Positions 42,255-51,458 of a DNA stretch of 64,000 nt are shown piece after piece (the first letter of the stretch is position 1; each line of letters opens with the position of its first letter). The translations under genes were made by a program, and so were the position numbers. Source of the stretch: Bradyrhizobium vignae. GTDB lineage: Bacteria > Pseudomonadota > Alphaproteobacteria > Rhizobiales > Xanthobacteraceae. Where the stretch lies: positions 1-64,000 of the forward strand of contig NZ_RDQF01000019.1 in the NCBI RefSeq assembly GCF_004114425.1, in the 5' to 3' direction. Under the pieces are notes generated by a model that had not been told where the DNA came from, made no database searches, and was given only the letters and a program-made list of their open reading frames with translations.

Positions 42255-43262
42255 CTATTCAGCCGCCGCGGTCGCGGGTTGCGGTCGTCCGTCGTTGGGT
42301 CCCGTTCGCGCCATCTGCTCGTCGAGCCAGAGGCTATGGTGCTCGCGAGCCCAGTTGACGTCGACTTCGCCCGTGCCCATGGCCTCGAACGCACCTTCCA
42401 TGCCGATGGTGCCGATATAGATGTGTGCGATCATCGCCGCGACGAACAGGACCGCCACGACAGAGTGGACGATCTGGGCCATTTGCATGCCTTCGATCCC
42501 CGTTGTGTAGAACGGGAACATCAGGACATAGCCGCTCGCAGCGACCAGTCCGCCACCGATCACGACGATCCAGTAGACCGCCTTCTGGCCGGCGTTGAAG
42601 CGATAGGCCGGCGGATGATCATGCCCGACGATGCCGCCGCCCCGCTTCAGCCACTCCACATCCACCTTGTTCGGAATATTGCCGCCGATCCACATCAACA
42701 GGATGAGGACGACGCCGATGGTGAACGGGAAGCTCAGATAATTGTGGGCGTACTTGGCCCATAGCGACCATTCGGAGAAGTTCTCGAAGCCGATCAGCGG
42801 CAATAGCAACGGTCGGCCAAAGGTGATGTTCAGTCCGGAGATCGCCAGAATGATGAAGCAGGTGGCGGTCATCCAGTGCACGAAACGCTCATAGATATTG
42901 AAGCGCACGAGGGTGCGGCCGGACCGTCCGCTTTCGAGCCGCACCATGCCGCGGGTCAGATAGAAGATCACGAGCACCGCCAGCATGCCGATGATCGCGA
43001 TTCCGCCGATCCAGCGCAGCGTGACATTGTGGAACTCGCGCCATTGCCGCCCCTGCGGCTGCTCGAGAACGCCGGACCTCTCATCAGGGATGCTGACGCG
43101 ACCCTGAATCCGGTTCAGCTCCTGCAGGAGCTGCTGCTCCTTGACCGAGCTCGCGGTCGGATTGACCTGCTGGGCGCCGACCGGCGCCGGAGCTGCCACG
43201 ACGAGGAGGAGTAAAGCACAGGCGCCGACGGCCGCCCGGACGAACCTTGCAAACGACACCAT
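42255..43262 (-). CDS. Formate dehydrogenase gamma subunit (cytochrome b556)
   Basis: A 335-residue membrane anchor. It has a signal peptide (cut near VGA-QQ, about 30) and a periplasmic stretch with VLEQPQGRQWREFHNVTLRW. Four core helices follow, with heme-ligand histidines in NIYERFVHWMTATCFIILAI and in the last helices (VHSVVAVLFVAAMIAHIYIG, about 275-295). It passes electrons from the iron-sulfur beta subunit to quinone. It is the last gene of the leftward formate dehydrogenase run, 33 bases after the beta subunit gene. Homologues with this N-terminal extension belong to the FDH3-type complex. Confidence 0.92.
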   Translation of the reverse strand: MVSFARFVRAAVGACALLLLVVAAPAPVGAQQVNPTASSVKEQQLLQELNRIQGRVSIPDERSGVLEQPQGRQWREFHNVTLRWIGGIAIIGMLAVLVIFYLTRGMVRLESGRSGRTLVRFNIYERFVHWMTATCFIILAISGLNITFGRPLLLPLIGFENFSEWSLWAKYAHNYLSFPFTIGVVLILLMWIGGNIPNKVDVEWLKRGGGIVGHDHPPAYRFNAGQKAVYWIVVIGGGLVAASGYVLMFPFYTTGIEGMQMAQIVHSVVAVLFVAAMIAHIYIGTIGMEGAFEAMGTGEVDVNWAREHHSLWLDEQMARTGPNDGRPQPATAAAE

Positions 43263-43295
43263 GAGCTCCTCCTCAATGTCCGCGCGCGACCTTCG

Positions 43296-43892
43296 TCAGG
43301 ATTCGATCGTCTCGCGATAGGCCGTCTTCCAGCCCCAGGCACCCGAGCCGTAACCGCGCTTCATCACGCGCTCCTTGTAGATCTGCGCAATGATCTCGCC
43401 GTCGCCCGCAAGCAACGACTTTGTCGAGCACATTTCGGCACACAGCGGCAGCTTGCCTTCGGCCAGCCGGTTCGCACCGTATTTCTCGTACTCCTCCTTG
43501 CTGCCATCGGCTTCCGGACCGCCGGCGCAATAGGTGCATTTGTCCATCTTGCCGCGCGAGCCGAAGTTCCCGACCTTCGGATATTGCGGAGCGCCGAACG
43601 GGCACGCGTAGAAGCAGTAGCCGCAACCGATGCAGAGGTCCTTGGAGTGCAGCACCACAGCATCGGCCGTGGTGTAGAAGCAGTTCACCGGGCACACGGC
43701 CGCGCACGGCGCGTCCGTGCAGTGCATGCAGGCCATCGAGATCGAGCGCTCGCCCGGCTTGCCGTCGTTGAGGGTGACGACGCGGCGCCGGTTGATGCCC
43801 CAGGGCACCTCGTGCTCGTTCTTGCAGGCGGTGACGCAAGCGTTGCACTCGATGCAGCGATCGGCGTCGCAGAGGAATTTCATACGTGCCAT
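43296..43892 (-). CDS. fdh3B: Formate dehydrogenase FDH3-type beta subunit, 4 [4Fe-4S] ferredoxin
   Basis: A 198-residue protein with four cysteine clusters: CIECNACVTACKNEHEVPWG, CMHCTDAPCAAVCPVNCF, CIGCGYCFYACPFGAPQYP and CTYCAG...CAEMC. These hold four [4Fe-4S] centres between the catalytic and cytochrome subunits. It lacks the C-terminal membrane helix of E. coli FdnH, as expected for the FDH3 type. TAGGAG precedes the ATG at 43892. The gap to the alpha gene is 11 bases. Confidence 0.92.
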   Translation of the reverse strand: MARMKFLCDADRCIECNACVTACKNEHEVPWGINRRRVVTLNDGKPGERSISMACMHCTDAPCAAVCPVNCFYTTADAVVLHSKDLCIGCGYCFYACPFGAPQYPKVGNFGSRGKMDKCTYCAGGPEADGSKEEYEKYGANRLAEGKLPLCAEMCSTKSLLAGDGEIIAQIYKERVMKRGYGSGAWGWKTAYRETIES

Positions 43893-43903
43893 CGTCGTTA
43901 CTC

Positions 43904-46846
43904 CTAAGCCGCCGCGATTTGGCAGAGAGTGACCTTGGGCTCCTGCATGCCCGTCGCGGGGTCGTACCCGTAGGTCGTGATCGTGTTGGCGCTTTCGCCG
44001 AGCACGATCGGATCGGTGCCCTTCGGGTAATTGCCGCGAAGATCCTTGCCTGCGAACCACCCGCCGAAGTGGAATGGCATCCAGGCAACGCCCTTGCCGA
44101 CGCGCTCGGTGACGAGCGCTTTCATCCTCGCCCTGGAATTGTTCTCGGCACCGGTGACCCAGACCCAGCCACCGTCCTTGACACCGCGCTCGGCGGCATC
44201 GGCAGGATTGATCTCGATGAACATGTCCTGCTGCAATTCGGCAAGCCACGGGTTGGTTCGGGTCTCCTCGCCGCCGCCCTCATATTCGACCAGACGGCCA
44301 GACGACAGGATGAGCGGGAACTGTTTTGCAATTCCCTTCTCCACTGCCGCCTTCTGCACGGAAAACCCGATATTCGGCATCCGGAACTGCTTGGCGTCGG
44401 GTAACGTCGGATATTTGGCGACGAGGTCGACGCGTGGCGTGTAGATCGGCTCGCGGTGAACCGGGATAGGATCGGGCAAGCCGAAGGCATTCATGCGCGC
44501 TTTGCCGTTGCCGTAGGGAACGCAGCCATGCGCCAGCGCCACGCGCTGGATGCCTCCCGACAGGTCGAGCGCCCACGACACCGTGTCCGGATTGGCGGGA
44601 TTGACCTTGTTGATGACAGCCATTTCCGCTTCGGTGAGCTCGCTGTCCCAGCCGAGCTTCTTCAGGCTCGCCAGCGTGAACTCCGGGTAGCCGTCCTGAA
44701 TGCCCGACCCCAACGAGTACGAGCCGTCCGCAAGCAGGCTCACCTTCCGCGTCGTGCCGTCCGGCAGCTTCTCCTCGCGCTCGATGCCGAATCGCGGCCG
44801 GAACGTGCCGCCGCCGTCCATCACGTGCAGATTGGTGTTGTAGAGCAATGGCGTGCCGGGATGCTTGACTTCCGGTGACCCCCAGCACGGCCAGGGCAGA
44901 CCGTAATAGTCGCCTCCGACCTCGGGATCGTCCTTCGGCGCCCGCATCGTCAGCATATCGAACTTGGCCTGGTTCTTCATGTGCGCCTTCAGGCGCTCGG
45001 GCGATTGCCCGCAATAGCCGGTCGACCAGCTGCCGCGGTTCATCTCGCGCAGCACATCCTCCGCTTCAGGAAGATTGTTCTCGACCTTGATTTTCTTGAA
45101 CATCTGGTCGGCGAAACCGAGCTTCTTCGCCATCAGATAGATGACCTCGAGATCATCCTTCGATTCAAAGATTGGCTTCACGATCTGCTCGCCCCATTGC
45201 AGCGAGCGGTTGGAGGCGACGCGCGACCCCTTGCATTCGAATTGCGTGGCAACCGGCAGAATGTAGACGCCATCCTTGCGGCCCGCCTCGACGGCAAGCG
45301 AGGCCCAGGTCGTCGGATGCGGGTCGGCAATGACGAGCAGCTCGAGCGCCTTCAGGCCATTGAGGGACTCAGGAATGCGGGTGATGCTGTTGGAGGCGTG
45401 CCCCTGCACGAACACCGCCTTCACAGTGTCCTTCTGCGCGACCTGATCCTTCGGCAGCGTCACCGCCTCGAACCAGCGGGTCAGCGGAATGCCGGGGGTT
45501 TCCATGATCTGCTTGGAATCGAAGCGCGACTTCAGGAAGTCGTAGTCGACCTCCCAGACCCGCGACCAATGCTTCCAGGCGCCTTCGGCGAGGCCGTAGT
45601 AGAACGGCAGCGTGACGATATCGAGCCCGACGTCGGTCGCGCCCTGCACGTTGTCATGGCCACGGAAGATGTTGGCGCCGGCGCCGGCCTTACCGACATT
45701 GCCGGTCATCAGGAGCGCGATGCAGCTCGCCCGCACGTTGGCGGTGCCGACGGTCTTCTGGGTCTGGCCCATGGCCCAGATGAGGGTTGCCGGCTTCTCG
45801 GTGGCGAACATCTTGGCGACGCGCTTGAGCTGCTCGCCCGGAATGCCGGTGACGCGCTCGACTTCTTCCGGAGGCCACTTCTCAACCTCTTTCTTGATGT
45901 CGTCGAAACCGTAGACGCGCTGCCGGATGAACTCCTTGTCCTCCCAGCCGTTCTGGAGAATGTGCCACATCATGCCGTAGAGCACCGGGATGTCGGTGCC
46001 CGGCCGCATCCGCACATATTCGGTTGCATGCGCGGCCGTGCGCGTCAGACGCGGGTCGATGACGACAAAGTTGGCCTTTTGCAGCTCCTTGCCCTCGAGC
46101 AGATGTTGCAGCGATACCGGATGGGCTTCGGCCGGATTGCCGCCCAAGACGACCTGTGTCTTCGCATTGCGGATATCATTGTAGCTGTTGGTCATCGCAC
46201 CGTAGCCCCAGGTATTGGCGACGCCGGTGACGGTGGTCGAATGGCAGATGCGAGCCTGGTGATCGGTGTTGTTGGTCCCCCAGAACGCACCGAGCTTGCG
46301 GAATAGGTAGGCGCCTTCGTTGGTCATCTTGGCCGAGCCGAGCCAATAGACCGAATCGGGGCCCGACTTCTCGCGTACAGCCTGAAGCTTGTCTCCGATC
46401 TCGTTGATCGCGGTGTCCCAGGACACGCGTGTCCACTGCCCGCCCACGAGCTTCATCGGATAGCGCAGCCGCCGCTCGCTGTGCACGAGTTCGCGTACCG
46501 AAGCGCCCTTGGCGCAATGCGAGCCTCGATTGATCGGCGAATCCCAACTGGGCTCCTGCCCGATCCATACGCCGTTCAAGACCTCGGCCGTCACCGTGCA
46601 GCCAACCGAGCAATGCGTGCAGATGCTCTTGCGGATGGTCGCGCCTTCGGTGAGCGGACCGGCCTTGGCTGCTTCCGCCTTGCGCACGCTGCCGAGCGGC
46701 ATGGTGCCAAGCGCAGCAAGTGCGCCGCCGGCAACACCGGATTTGCGCAGGAAGCTGCGGCGGTCGAGACCGCCGGCCCGTGCCGCTAGGGACTCGACAA
46801 CGGAGCCCTGGCGAGGGGAATGCTGGTGTGTTCGCTTGATCAGCAC
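43904..46846 (-). CDS. Formate dehydrogenase alpha subunit (molybdopterin, cysteine type)
   Basis: A 980-residue catalytic subunit exported by Tat (DRRSFLRKSG at 28-37, cleavage near residue 60). The N-terminal [4Fe-4S] site is C76-x2-C79-x3-C83 with C111 (CTHCSVGC, GSHCAKG). Bis-MGD ligation is by cysteine, not selenocysteine: C201 with H202 in DHQARICHST. Standard domains follow to the end (GRLVEYEGGGEETRTNPWLA). It oxidises formate to CO2 in the periplasm. It depends on the TorD-like and FdhD-type factors; only the former is next to it. Confidence 0.95.
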   Translation of the reverse strand: MLIKRTHQHSPRQGSVVESLAARAGGLDRRSFLRKSGVAGGALAALGTMPLGSVRKAEAAKAGPLTEGATIRKSICTHCSVGCTVTAEVLNGVWIGQEPSWDSPINRGSHCAKGASVRELVHSERRLRYPMKLVGGQWTRVSWDTAINEIGDKLQAVREKSGPDSVYWLGSAKMTNEGAYLFRKLGAFWGTNNTDHQARICHSTTVTGVANTWGYGAMTNSYNDIRNAKTQVVLGGNPAEAHPVSLQHLLEGKELQKANFVVIDPRLTRTAAHATEYVRMRPGTDIPVLYGMMWHILQNGWEDKEFIRQRVYGFDDIKKEVEKWPPEEVERVTGIPGEQLKRVAKMFATEKPATLIWAMGQTQKTVGTANVRASCIALLMTGNVGKAGAGANIFRGHDNVQGATDVGLDIVTLPFYYGLAEGAWKHWSRVWEVDYDFLKSRFDSKQIMETPGIPLTRWFEAVTLPKDQVAQKDTVKAVFVQGHASNSITRIPESLNGLKALELLVIADPHPTTWASLAVEAGRKDGVYILPVATQFECKGSRVASNRSLQWGEQIVKPIFESKDDLEVIYLMAKKLGFADQMFKKIKVENNLPEAEDVLREMNRGSWSTGYCGQSPERLKAHMKNQAKFDMLTMRAPKDDPEVGGDYYGLPWPCWGSPEVKHPGTPLLYNTNLHVMDGGGTFRPRFGIEREEKLPDGTTRKVSLLADGSYSLGSGIQDGYPEFTLASLKKLGWDSELTEAEMAVINKVNPANPDTVSWALDLSGGIQRVALAHGCVPYGNGKARMNAFGLPDPIPVHREPIYTPRVDLVAKYPTLPDAKQFRMPNIGFSVQKAAVEKGIAKQFPLILSSGRLVEYEGGGEETRTNPWLAELQQDMFIEINPADAAERGVKDGGWVWVTGAENNSRARMKALVTERVGKGVAWMPFHFGGWFAGKDLRGNYPKGTDPIVLGESANTITTYGYDPATGMQEPKVTLCQIAAA

Positions 46847-46848
46847 GG

Positions 46849-47067
46849 TCAGCCTCCCTTAGCCGGATAACGATTGACGCGGTAAAAAGCCTTCACGTGA
46901 TCGGATTCCTTGTAGCGCGCCTTGCGCTTCTCATCGTTGTTTTCGCTGTCCGCCTGTGCGGACCCGACCAACGGCGTCGCAAGCGTCGCGCCGACACCGG
47001 CCGTGCCCAAGCCGACCTTGCGAAGGAAATCGCGGCGTCCGACCTTTGCTTTCGTCTCGTCACTCAT
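46849..47067 (-). CDS. Formate dehydrogenase region Tat-signal small protein (FdhX-like)
   Basis: A 72-residue protein with a twin-arginine signal (VGRRDFLRKVGLGTAG) and a short charged tail (RKARYKESDHVKAFYRVNRY). This matches a small family always found beside FDH3-type formate dehydrogenases. Three bases separate it from the alpha gene. It may assist export or assembly; its own function is unproven. The ATG at 47067 has GGGAGAG upstream. Confidence 0.9.
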   Translation of the reverse strand: MSDETKAKVGRRDFLRKVGLGTAGVGATLATPLVGSAQADSENNDEKRKARYKESDHVKAFYRVNRYPAKGG

Positions 47068-47096
47068 CGCATCTCTCCCGGACCGAGGCACCTCGG

Positions 47097-47876
47097 TCAG
47101 CTCGCGAATGTGAATGCTTCCGTTTCGATTTCGATGAAGGTCCGGCCGAGCGCGCCGACCGCTCGATAGAAGCCGGCATCCCGGGCGCTCTCGATGTCTG
47201 TGAACAGCCGCCCCATCCAGGGCGACACATGCTTTTCGAAGAAGGCGCGCTGCGCCTCGGGCGAGGCATCGAAGCGGCCGCCGGCAAGGCCCGCCATGAT
47301 CTCGCACAGGATGGCGGCGTGATCCTCGGGCTCGGAATTGTTGGCAACCGGCTCGATGCCGAGCGTCGTCAGGTCACCGCGCAGGCGCGACAATGGCCGC
47401 TCGTTGAGAAAGCCCGTGAGATAATAAGAGGCATAGGGCAGCAATTCGCCGCGGCCGAGCCCGACGAACAGATCGAAATATTCCCGCTCGACTTTCGCTG
47501 CGACGGCACTTGCAGCGGCCTCGGCCAGCGCCGCATGCGCGCGTCCGAGGGGCGTCGCGTCACCGTTCAAGGCCGCGAGCTGATCGAGCAGTAGCTTCGA
47601 CGGAGGCGCGGACAGCAGCAGCGCCAGCAACGCGTATTCCTGCGCCCGCGCCGCATCGATGGGGTCGACGAGCTCAGCGGATCCGGCTTGTTCGCTGTAG
47701 AGATCGGGCCGCAGATCATTCCGGGAAACGCCGGTGGCGGCTTCGACTGCAACCACCCGTTGTGCGGGCACGCGGGTCCAATTGGATACGGAGGGCTGGC
47801 TGATGCCTATTTTGCGCGCAAGCTGAGCAATGCCGCCCGCGGCGTCGATCGCGCGATCAAGCCCGTCATCACGCAC
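47097..47876 (-). CDS. TorD/DmsD family chaperone with N-terminal Cro/YdaS-like HTH domain
   Basis: A 259-residue protein of two parts. Residues 1-62 form a helix-turn-helix (AIDAAGGIAQLARKIGISQP, SVSNWTRVPAQRVVAVEAAT) like YdaS/Cro. Residues 75-245 form an all-helical TorD domain (EYFDLFVGLGRGELLPYASY; EPEDHAAILCEIMAGLAGGR) that binds Tat signals of molybdoenzymes. The linking of a DNA-binding head to a maturation chaperone suggests that unfinished FdhA could be sensed and its operon regulated. It lies upstream of the Tat protein and alpha genes. Confidence 0.87.
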   Translation of the reverse strand: MRDDGLDRAIDAAGGIAQLARKIGISQPSVSNWTRVPAQRVVAVEAATGVSRNDLRPDLYSEQAGSAELVDPIDAARAQEYALLALLLSAPPSKLLLDQLAALNGDATPLGRAHAALAEAAASAVAAKVEREYFDLFVGLGRGELLPYASYYLTGFLNERPLSRLRGDLTTLGIEPVANNSEPEDHAAILCEIMAGLAGGRFDASPEAQRAFFEKHVSPWMGRLFTDIESARDAGFYRAVGALGRTFIEIETEAFTFAS

Positions 47877-48007
47877 GTGGACCTCCCATCCAAGTCCCGT
47901 CTGCTTGATTATCGCTTTTGTTACAAAGCAGTAGGCAGCGTAATCCCGGTTCCACTGACCGTCAATCGCCTGCCATAGCCTGGGCCTATAGCCTTTGGTC
48001 GAGTTGC

Positions 48008-48619
48008 TCAGCGCGGCAGTGCACCGCCGTGCGTACGGGGTCTGACAGGCTCGGCAGATTCTGCAGATCTGTCGACCACTGCTGGTTGCACTGCAGCAGG
48101 GATTGCCGGGTGCTCGGTCTCATCGGGCGGCTCAGCGACATTGGAAACCGCTGTCGCTTCGGCTTGATGCAATTCCGCCGAGGAATCTGCCGTTTCGATC
48201 GACGCCTCGGGGAGAGACTGGGCCACCTCGCGCACACCACCAACTATGCGATCGACCAGTGCGGCCAGTTCCTCCGACGAGCAATCCAGTGGTCCAAAAC
48301 CCGGCATCGCAGTCGGGTCGTTGAAGTCCCATGCATTCTCCGCAAGCCCGACGAAGTCGCGGATGGCGGGGTCGGTCGCCCAGGCGCGGCGAAGAGCCGC
48401 ACGGCTCAACTCCCGAGGAACACCTTTGCTGAGAAAGGCCGTGATGTCGGTCGCCGCATTGATTTCGTCGATCGACGGCAGACAAGAGAGATCGAACTTG
48501 GTCTCGTCGTCCTTGGCCTCGGACGGCGGCATGGGCTGCGCCGGGGCAGGCTTCGCCGGCTCCGCCAGCGATGCGCGCTTGCGGCGGGACCAACGTGCAA
48601 GGAATTCCTCCTCACTCAT
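48008..48619 (-). CDS. DUF3306 family protein
   Basis: A 203-residue acidic protein: EEFLARWSRRKRASLAEPAK at the start, FDLSCLPSIDEINAATDITA and LSRAALRRAWATDPAIRDFV then GLAENAWDFNDP in the middle, which define the family, and a low-complexity Ala/Pro/Glu tail. No signal or membrane segment. Such genes accompany formate dehydrogenase accessory sets. Its ATG overlaps the DUF3305 stop by four bases. Function unknown. The 131-base gap after it (47877-48007) is the only break in the leftward run and may hold a promoter for the HTH-TorD gene. Confidence 0.85.
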   Translation of the reverse strand: MSEEEFLARWSRRKRASLAEPAKPAPAQPMPPSEAKDDETKFDLSCLPSIDEINAATDITAFLSKGVPRELSRAALRRAWATDPAIRDFVGLAENAWDFNDPTAMPGFGPLDCSSEELAALVDRIVGGVREVAQSLPEASIETADSSAELHQAEATAVSNVAEPPDETEHPAIPAAVQPAVVDRSAESAEPVRPRTHGGALPR

Positions 48620-49131
48620 TCCTGTCCGCCTTCATGTTCGCGCCGTGCCAGCGCTTCCGGGTCGGCGCGGCGCCGCGTACGCTTGACGAATTCCCGCTCG
48701 ACATGGTGCTCGGCCACGAAGCTTTCAATCGCTTCGCGCAGCACCTCCGGCATCGGCACGGCCTCGACGAGATTATCGGCGGCTTCGGTAAAGCCTTCGC
48801 CCTCTGCGGGGTCGGCGGTCACCGCGGCGACGGCATAGGGCCAGGGGCCCTCCGAGGGCGACAGCACGGTCCAGATGCTCGGGCTACCCGAGGCAAGATT
48901 GTCGCGATAGCGCGCGGTCTCGGAAGGATAGAGATCGACGGTGGCACTTCCGGCATAGAACATGGTCGTGCCATCCTCCTCGCGAAGCACGGTCCAGGGT
49001 TGGGTCACCGGCTCGTCTGGCAGGACGGCAATTCCGCGCCAGATGAAATCGACCCAGGGCGAAGCGGCCTTGCGCCGCTCGACCACGACGCCGACGGCAA
49101 TCGAGAGGGACGGCAGCGCCGCAGGGCTCAT
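48616..49131 (-). CDS. DUF3305 family protein
   Basis: A 171-residue protein with the family core IAVGVVVERRKAASPWVDFI followed by WRGIAVLPDEP, and a Y-x-D/E-rich middle (ATVDLYPSETARYRDNLASG). A C-terminal basic helix REFVKRTRRRADPEALARRE follows. The ATG at 49131 is on an ATGA overlap with the upstream gene; an in-frame ATG at 49149 is less likely. It is coupled to DUF3306. The pair is a fixed part of this formate dehydrogenase neighbourhood, role unknown. Confidence 0.85.
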   Translation of the reverse strand: MSPAALPSLSIAVGVVVERRKAASPWVDFIWRGIAVLPDEPVTQPWTVLREEDGTTMFYAGSATVDLYPSETARYRDNLASGSPSIWTVLSPSEGPWPYAVAAVTADPAEGEGFTEAADNLVEAVPMPEVLREAIESFVAEHHVEREFVKRTRRRADPEALARREHEGGQE

Positions 49132-50135
49132 GTCACCATCTCCAGGCATTTCACCGGCAGCCCGGTCAGAAGATTCTGCGGCTTCATCCGGAGCTTCTGA
49201 TCCGCCGTCATCGACAGGATCAGGTAGACCGGTTCACCGCTGACATCGTCAAGCGCACGGCTTGAATCCGCAAGTGTCAGCCGGAACAGCGCAAGCACAC
49301 GATCGGCGTCGCGCTCGCCGAGGTCGTCACCGTGCCACAGCCGGTCGCCAAGCCTGGTGGCATCGGCATCGAGCCCGACATACCAGGTGAGCTTTGTCTC
49401 GCGCAGCGCCCGCAGCGGCTCGATCACGACGTCGATGCCGAGCAGATGGGAGACCCAGCGCGTCATCGCCTGCGCCAGCGCAGCCGGTCCGCGGCCGCCG
49501 GCCGTGAGGTCGAGGGCCATGTCGAACTGATCGCTGCGCTGCCAATAGGCCTCGGCATTCTCCTCGCTCAACACGTCGACGACGGCGTCGGTGGTGGCGC
49601 CCAGCATCGACATCAAAGAGAGCACCGGGGTCGGGCTCCGGCCGCCGACGATCTCCTCGTCGCCGAGCAACAGGGCGTGCTCATGCGGCAGGATGCGTTG
49701 GGTCCGGAAGAACAATTCGGCCGCGCGCAGCACGAACGGGTCATCGCAGCCATCGAGCGCGTTCCGCAGGATGACGTGCACGAGCTGGTTGACGAACAGC
49801 GGCGGCAAATCGTTCGCGCCGGATCGCACCGATGCAAGATAGGCGGCTTCGAGCGTCGGATGCCGCAACAGAAGATCGCGAAAGGCCAGCACGAACTGCC
49901 AATTCTCCCGGGCATCCGCATCGACAATCCCGGCGATTTCACCGGCGCTGACCGCCTGGCGCGGGTCGGCGAGCAATTCGCGGTGCAGCCGGCGTTCGAT
50001 CGGGCACGCGTCGTCCGGCGGCATCAGCTCGGGACGGGCGAAATAGGCCTTGAGGAACTCGTCGGTGACACGGAGGCCACCCCCCTCCTCGCGATCGAGC
50101 AGGTGATGGCCGCAGGCGATCCAGAAATCGTTCAT
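49128..50135 (-). CDS. DUF6352 family protein
   Basis: A 335-residue soluble protein starting MNDFWIACGHHLLDREEGGG, with RENWQFVLAFRDLLLRHPTL and a C-terminal SMTADQKLRMKPQNLLTGLP. I recognise it only as a member of a family found beside DUF3305/3306 and DUF6505 in formate dehydrogenase loci. Two adjacent histidines (GHH, 9-11) near the N-terminus could bind metal. It is coupled to both neighbours by four-base overlaps. Function unknown. Confidence 0.8.
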   Translation of the reverse strand: MNDFWIACGHHLLDREEGGGLRVTDEFLKAYFARPELMPPDDACPIERRLHRELLADPRQAVSAGEIAGIVDADARENWQFVLAFRDLLLRHPTLEAAYLASVRSGANDLPPLFVNQLVHVILRNALDGCDDPFVLRAAELFFRTQRILPHEHALLLGDEEIVGGRSPTPVLSLMSMLGATTDAVVDVLSEENAEAYWQRSDQFDMALDLTAGGRGPAALAQAMTRWVSHLLGIDVVIEPLRALRETKLTWYVGLDADATRLGDRLWHGDDLGERDADRVLALFRLTLADSSRALDDVSGEPVYLILSMTADQKLRMKPQNLLTGLPVKCLEMVT

Positions 50136-50671
50136 CTGATGGTCGGCTCCCGGCCCAGATCCGCAAGCTTGAGATCGCCATCAGGCAGGACGTCGTCCTC
50201 CATTTCCATGAACGAGAATGCCTTGCCGTGCCCCTGCCCTTCCCGGAGTTGCAGCCGGCGGAAGGATTCGCGGACCTCGCCATCGTTCAAGGTGCGATGC
50301 ACTGCAATAAGCGAGCTGATCGGATGGCTGCAGAGGGACTGCGAGAACGCCACCTCCTCTTCCGCCGCCGCCTTCGCTGCCGCCATGTCCGGCGCGCCGA
50401 AACGATCGACGAGTTGCCTCGCCAGGAGATCGACCAGGCCGCGGCAATCGTCCTCGGTCGCCGGAACGATCTGCGCCAGCGTCGACCAGCCCCAGGATTG
50501 CACCCCGAGAAAACCACCGCGAAACGCCGCCCGCGCTTTCCCCTCGAGCTTCGCAGCGTCGCACTCCCAGAAGCGGAAAGCGCCGGAGACGGCCCATTCG
50601 CCTGGCTCCGCCGCCACGTCGAACACGAAGGTGTCGGAGGGATCGAGCGCGATGGTACGCAGGAGCTTCAC
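50132..50671 (-). CDS. DUF6505 family protein
   Basis: A 179-residue protein: MKLLRTIALDPSDTFVFDVA, EWAVSGAFRFWECDAAKLEG, KARAAFRGGFLGVQSWGWST, and a C-terminal EGQGHGKAFSFMEMEDDVLP. No signal peptide, membrane segment or catalytic motif was recognised. It overlaps the flanking genes by four bases at each end, so it is made with them. It is always near formate dehydrogenase in my recollection; function unknown. Confidence 0.8.
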   Translation of the reverse strand: MKLLRTIALDPSDTFVFDVAAEPGEWAVSGAFRFWECDAAKLEGKARAAFRGGFLGVQSWGWSTLAQIVPATEDDCRGLVDLLARQLVDRFGAPDMAAAKAAAEEEVAFSQSLCSHPISSLIAVHRTLNDGEVRESFRRLQLREGQGHGKAFSFMEMEDDVLPDGDLKLADLGREPTIR

Positions 50672-51408
50672 AGGCGTGGTCCTCCGAGGGCCGGATCAAG
50701 CCAGGATGGCGTCGCGAGCGCCTGGACGAGGTCGCTTCGCTCGATCGTATCCGTCCCGATCCGGCGCGTCAGGACATCGCCGCAATCATCAATGCGCTGA
50801 ACTGCCTGCCTTTCACGCGGCACCCGCGTAAGATAATCGCGCGCGACACTGTCAAAGCCGGCGACCCGCCATCCGTCCAGCGCCAGCATCAGGTGCCTGG
50901 CGAAGCTCTCCGTGATCTGCGCTGCGCCAGCCTCGCCAAATCCTTCCTGGTCGAGTGCCGAGGCCAGCGGGTGAACGCCTGGATCGTCATCGTTCATGGC
51001 AACCGTCCGGATCATGGCCCCGAACACCAGCCAGGGCGGCGGCGCATCCTCGCCGGCGGCGGAAGGCCAGCCCATCCGTCCGCCGCCGACCAGCCCTCCG
51101 TCGACTCTGACCTGATCCGGCCAGCCGATAGTGATGGGCTTGCTCGGCGGCGCATAGGCGCGAAGCGCATCCGTGAGCGCGACCATACAAGCGTAGAACG
51201 CGCGCCGCGCGCTGCGTAGCGGCTCGGCCGGCTCGAGCACCACGGCGAACTCTGCCAGGTCGAAGCGGCCGACATAGACCAGCGTTCCGGCTCCGCTCTC
51301 CGGTGCAATGCGGCATGCATGGGCAAAAGCATCGCCACTCTCGCGCAGCCGCACCAACGTGAACGGCGGCGGCAGGTGGATCGGTTCCGCCAGGGAAACA
51401 TGGCTCAC
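50668..51408 (-). CDS. Biotin/lipoate-protein ligase-like protein
   Basis: A 246-residue protein with the BPL/LplA/LipB catalytic-domain plan: a hydrophobic strand LVYVGRFDLAEFAVVLEP, ALTDALRAYAPPSKPITIGW then PDQVRVDGGLVGGGRMGWPS. In classical ligases the latter region carries a KWPNDI lysine; here it is GWPDQV, so the reactive lysine is replaced. It may bind lipoate/biotin-like or other ligands without transfer. It is the first gene of the leftward accessory run, 50 bases from the divergent polyferredoxin gene. Confidence 0.78.
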   Translation of the reverse strand: MSHVSLAEPIHLPPPFTLVRLRESGDAFAHACRIAPESGAGTLVYVGRFDLAEFAVVLEPAEPLRSARRAFYACMVALTDALRAYAPPSKPITIGWPDQVRVDGGLVGGGRMGWPSAAGEDAPPPWLVFGAMIRTVAMNDDDPGVHPLASALDQEGFGEAGAAQITESFARHLMLALDGWRVAGFDSVARDYLTRVPRERQAVQRIDDCGDVLTRRIGTDTIERSDLVQALATPSWLDPALGGPRL

Positions 51409-51458
51409 TGGGGTCGACGGCAGGCCGTCCTCCGCTTTCCTTTTCTTCGCGGTGGATA

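Noticed and set aside
44981..46306. Rightward 441-codon frame
   Set aside because: Antisense of the formate dehydrogenase alpha subunit.
47905..47935. GCTTTTGTTACAAAGC as a FixK/FNR-type site upstream of HTH-TorD
   Set aside because: Does not fit TTGAT-N4-ATCAA; arms are only five bases and partly chance.
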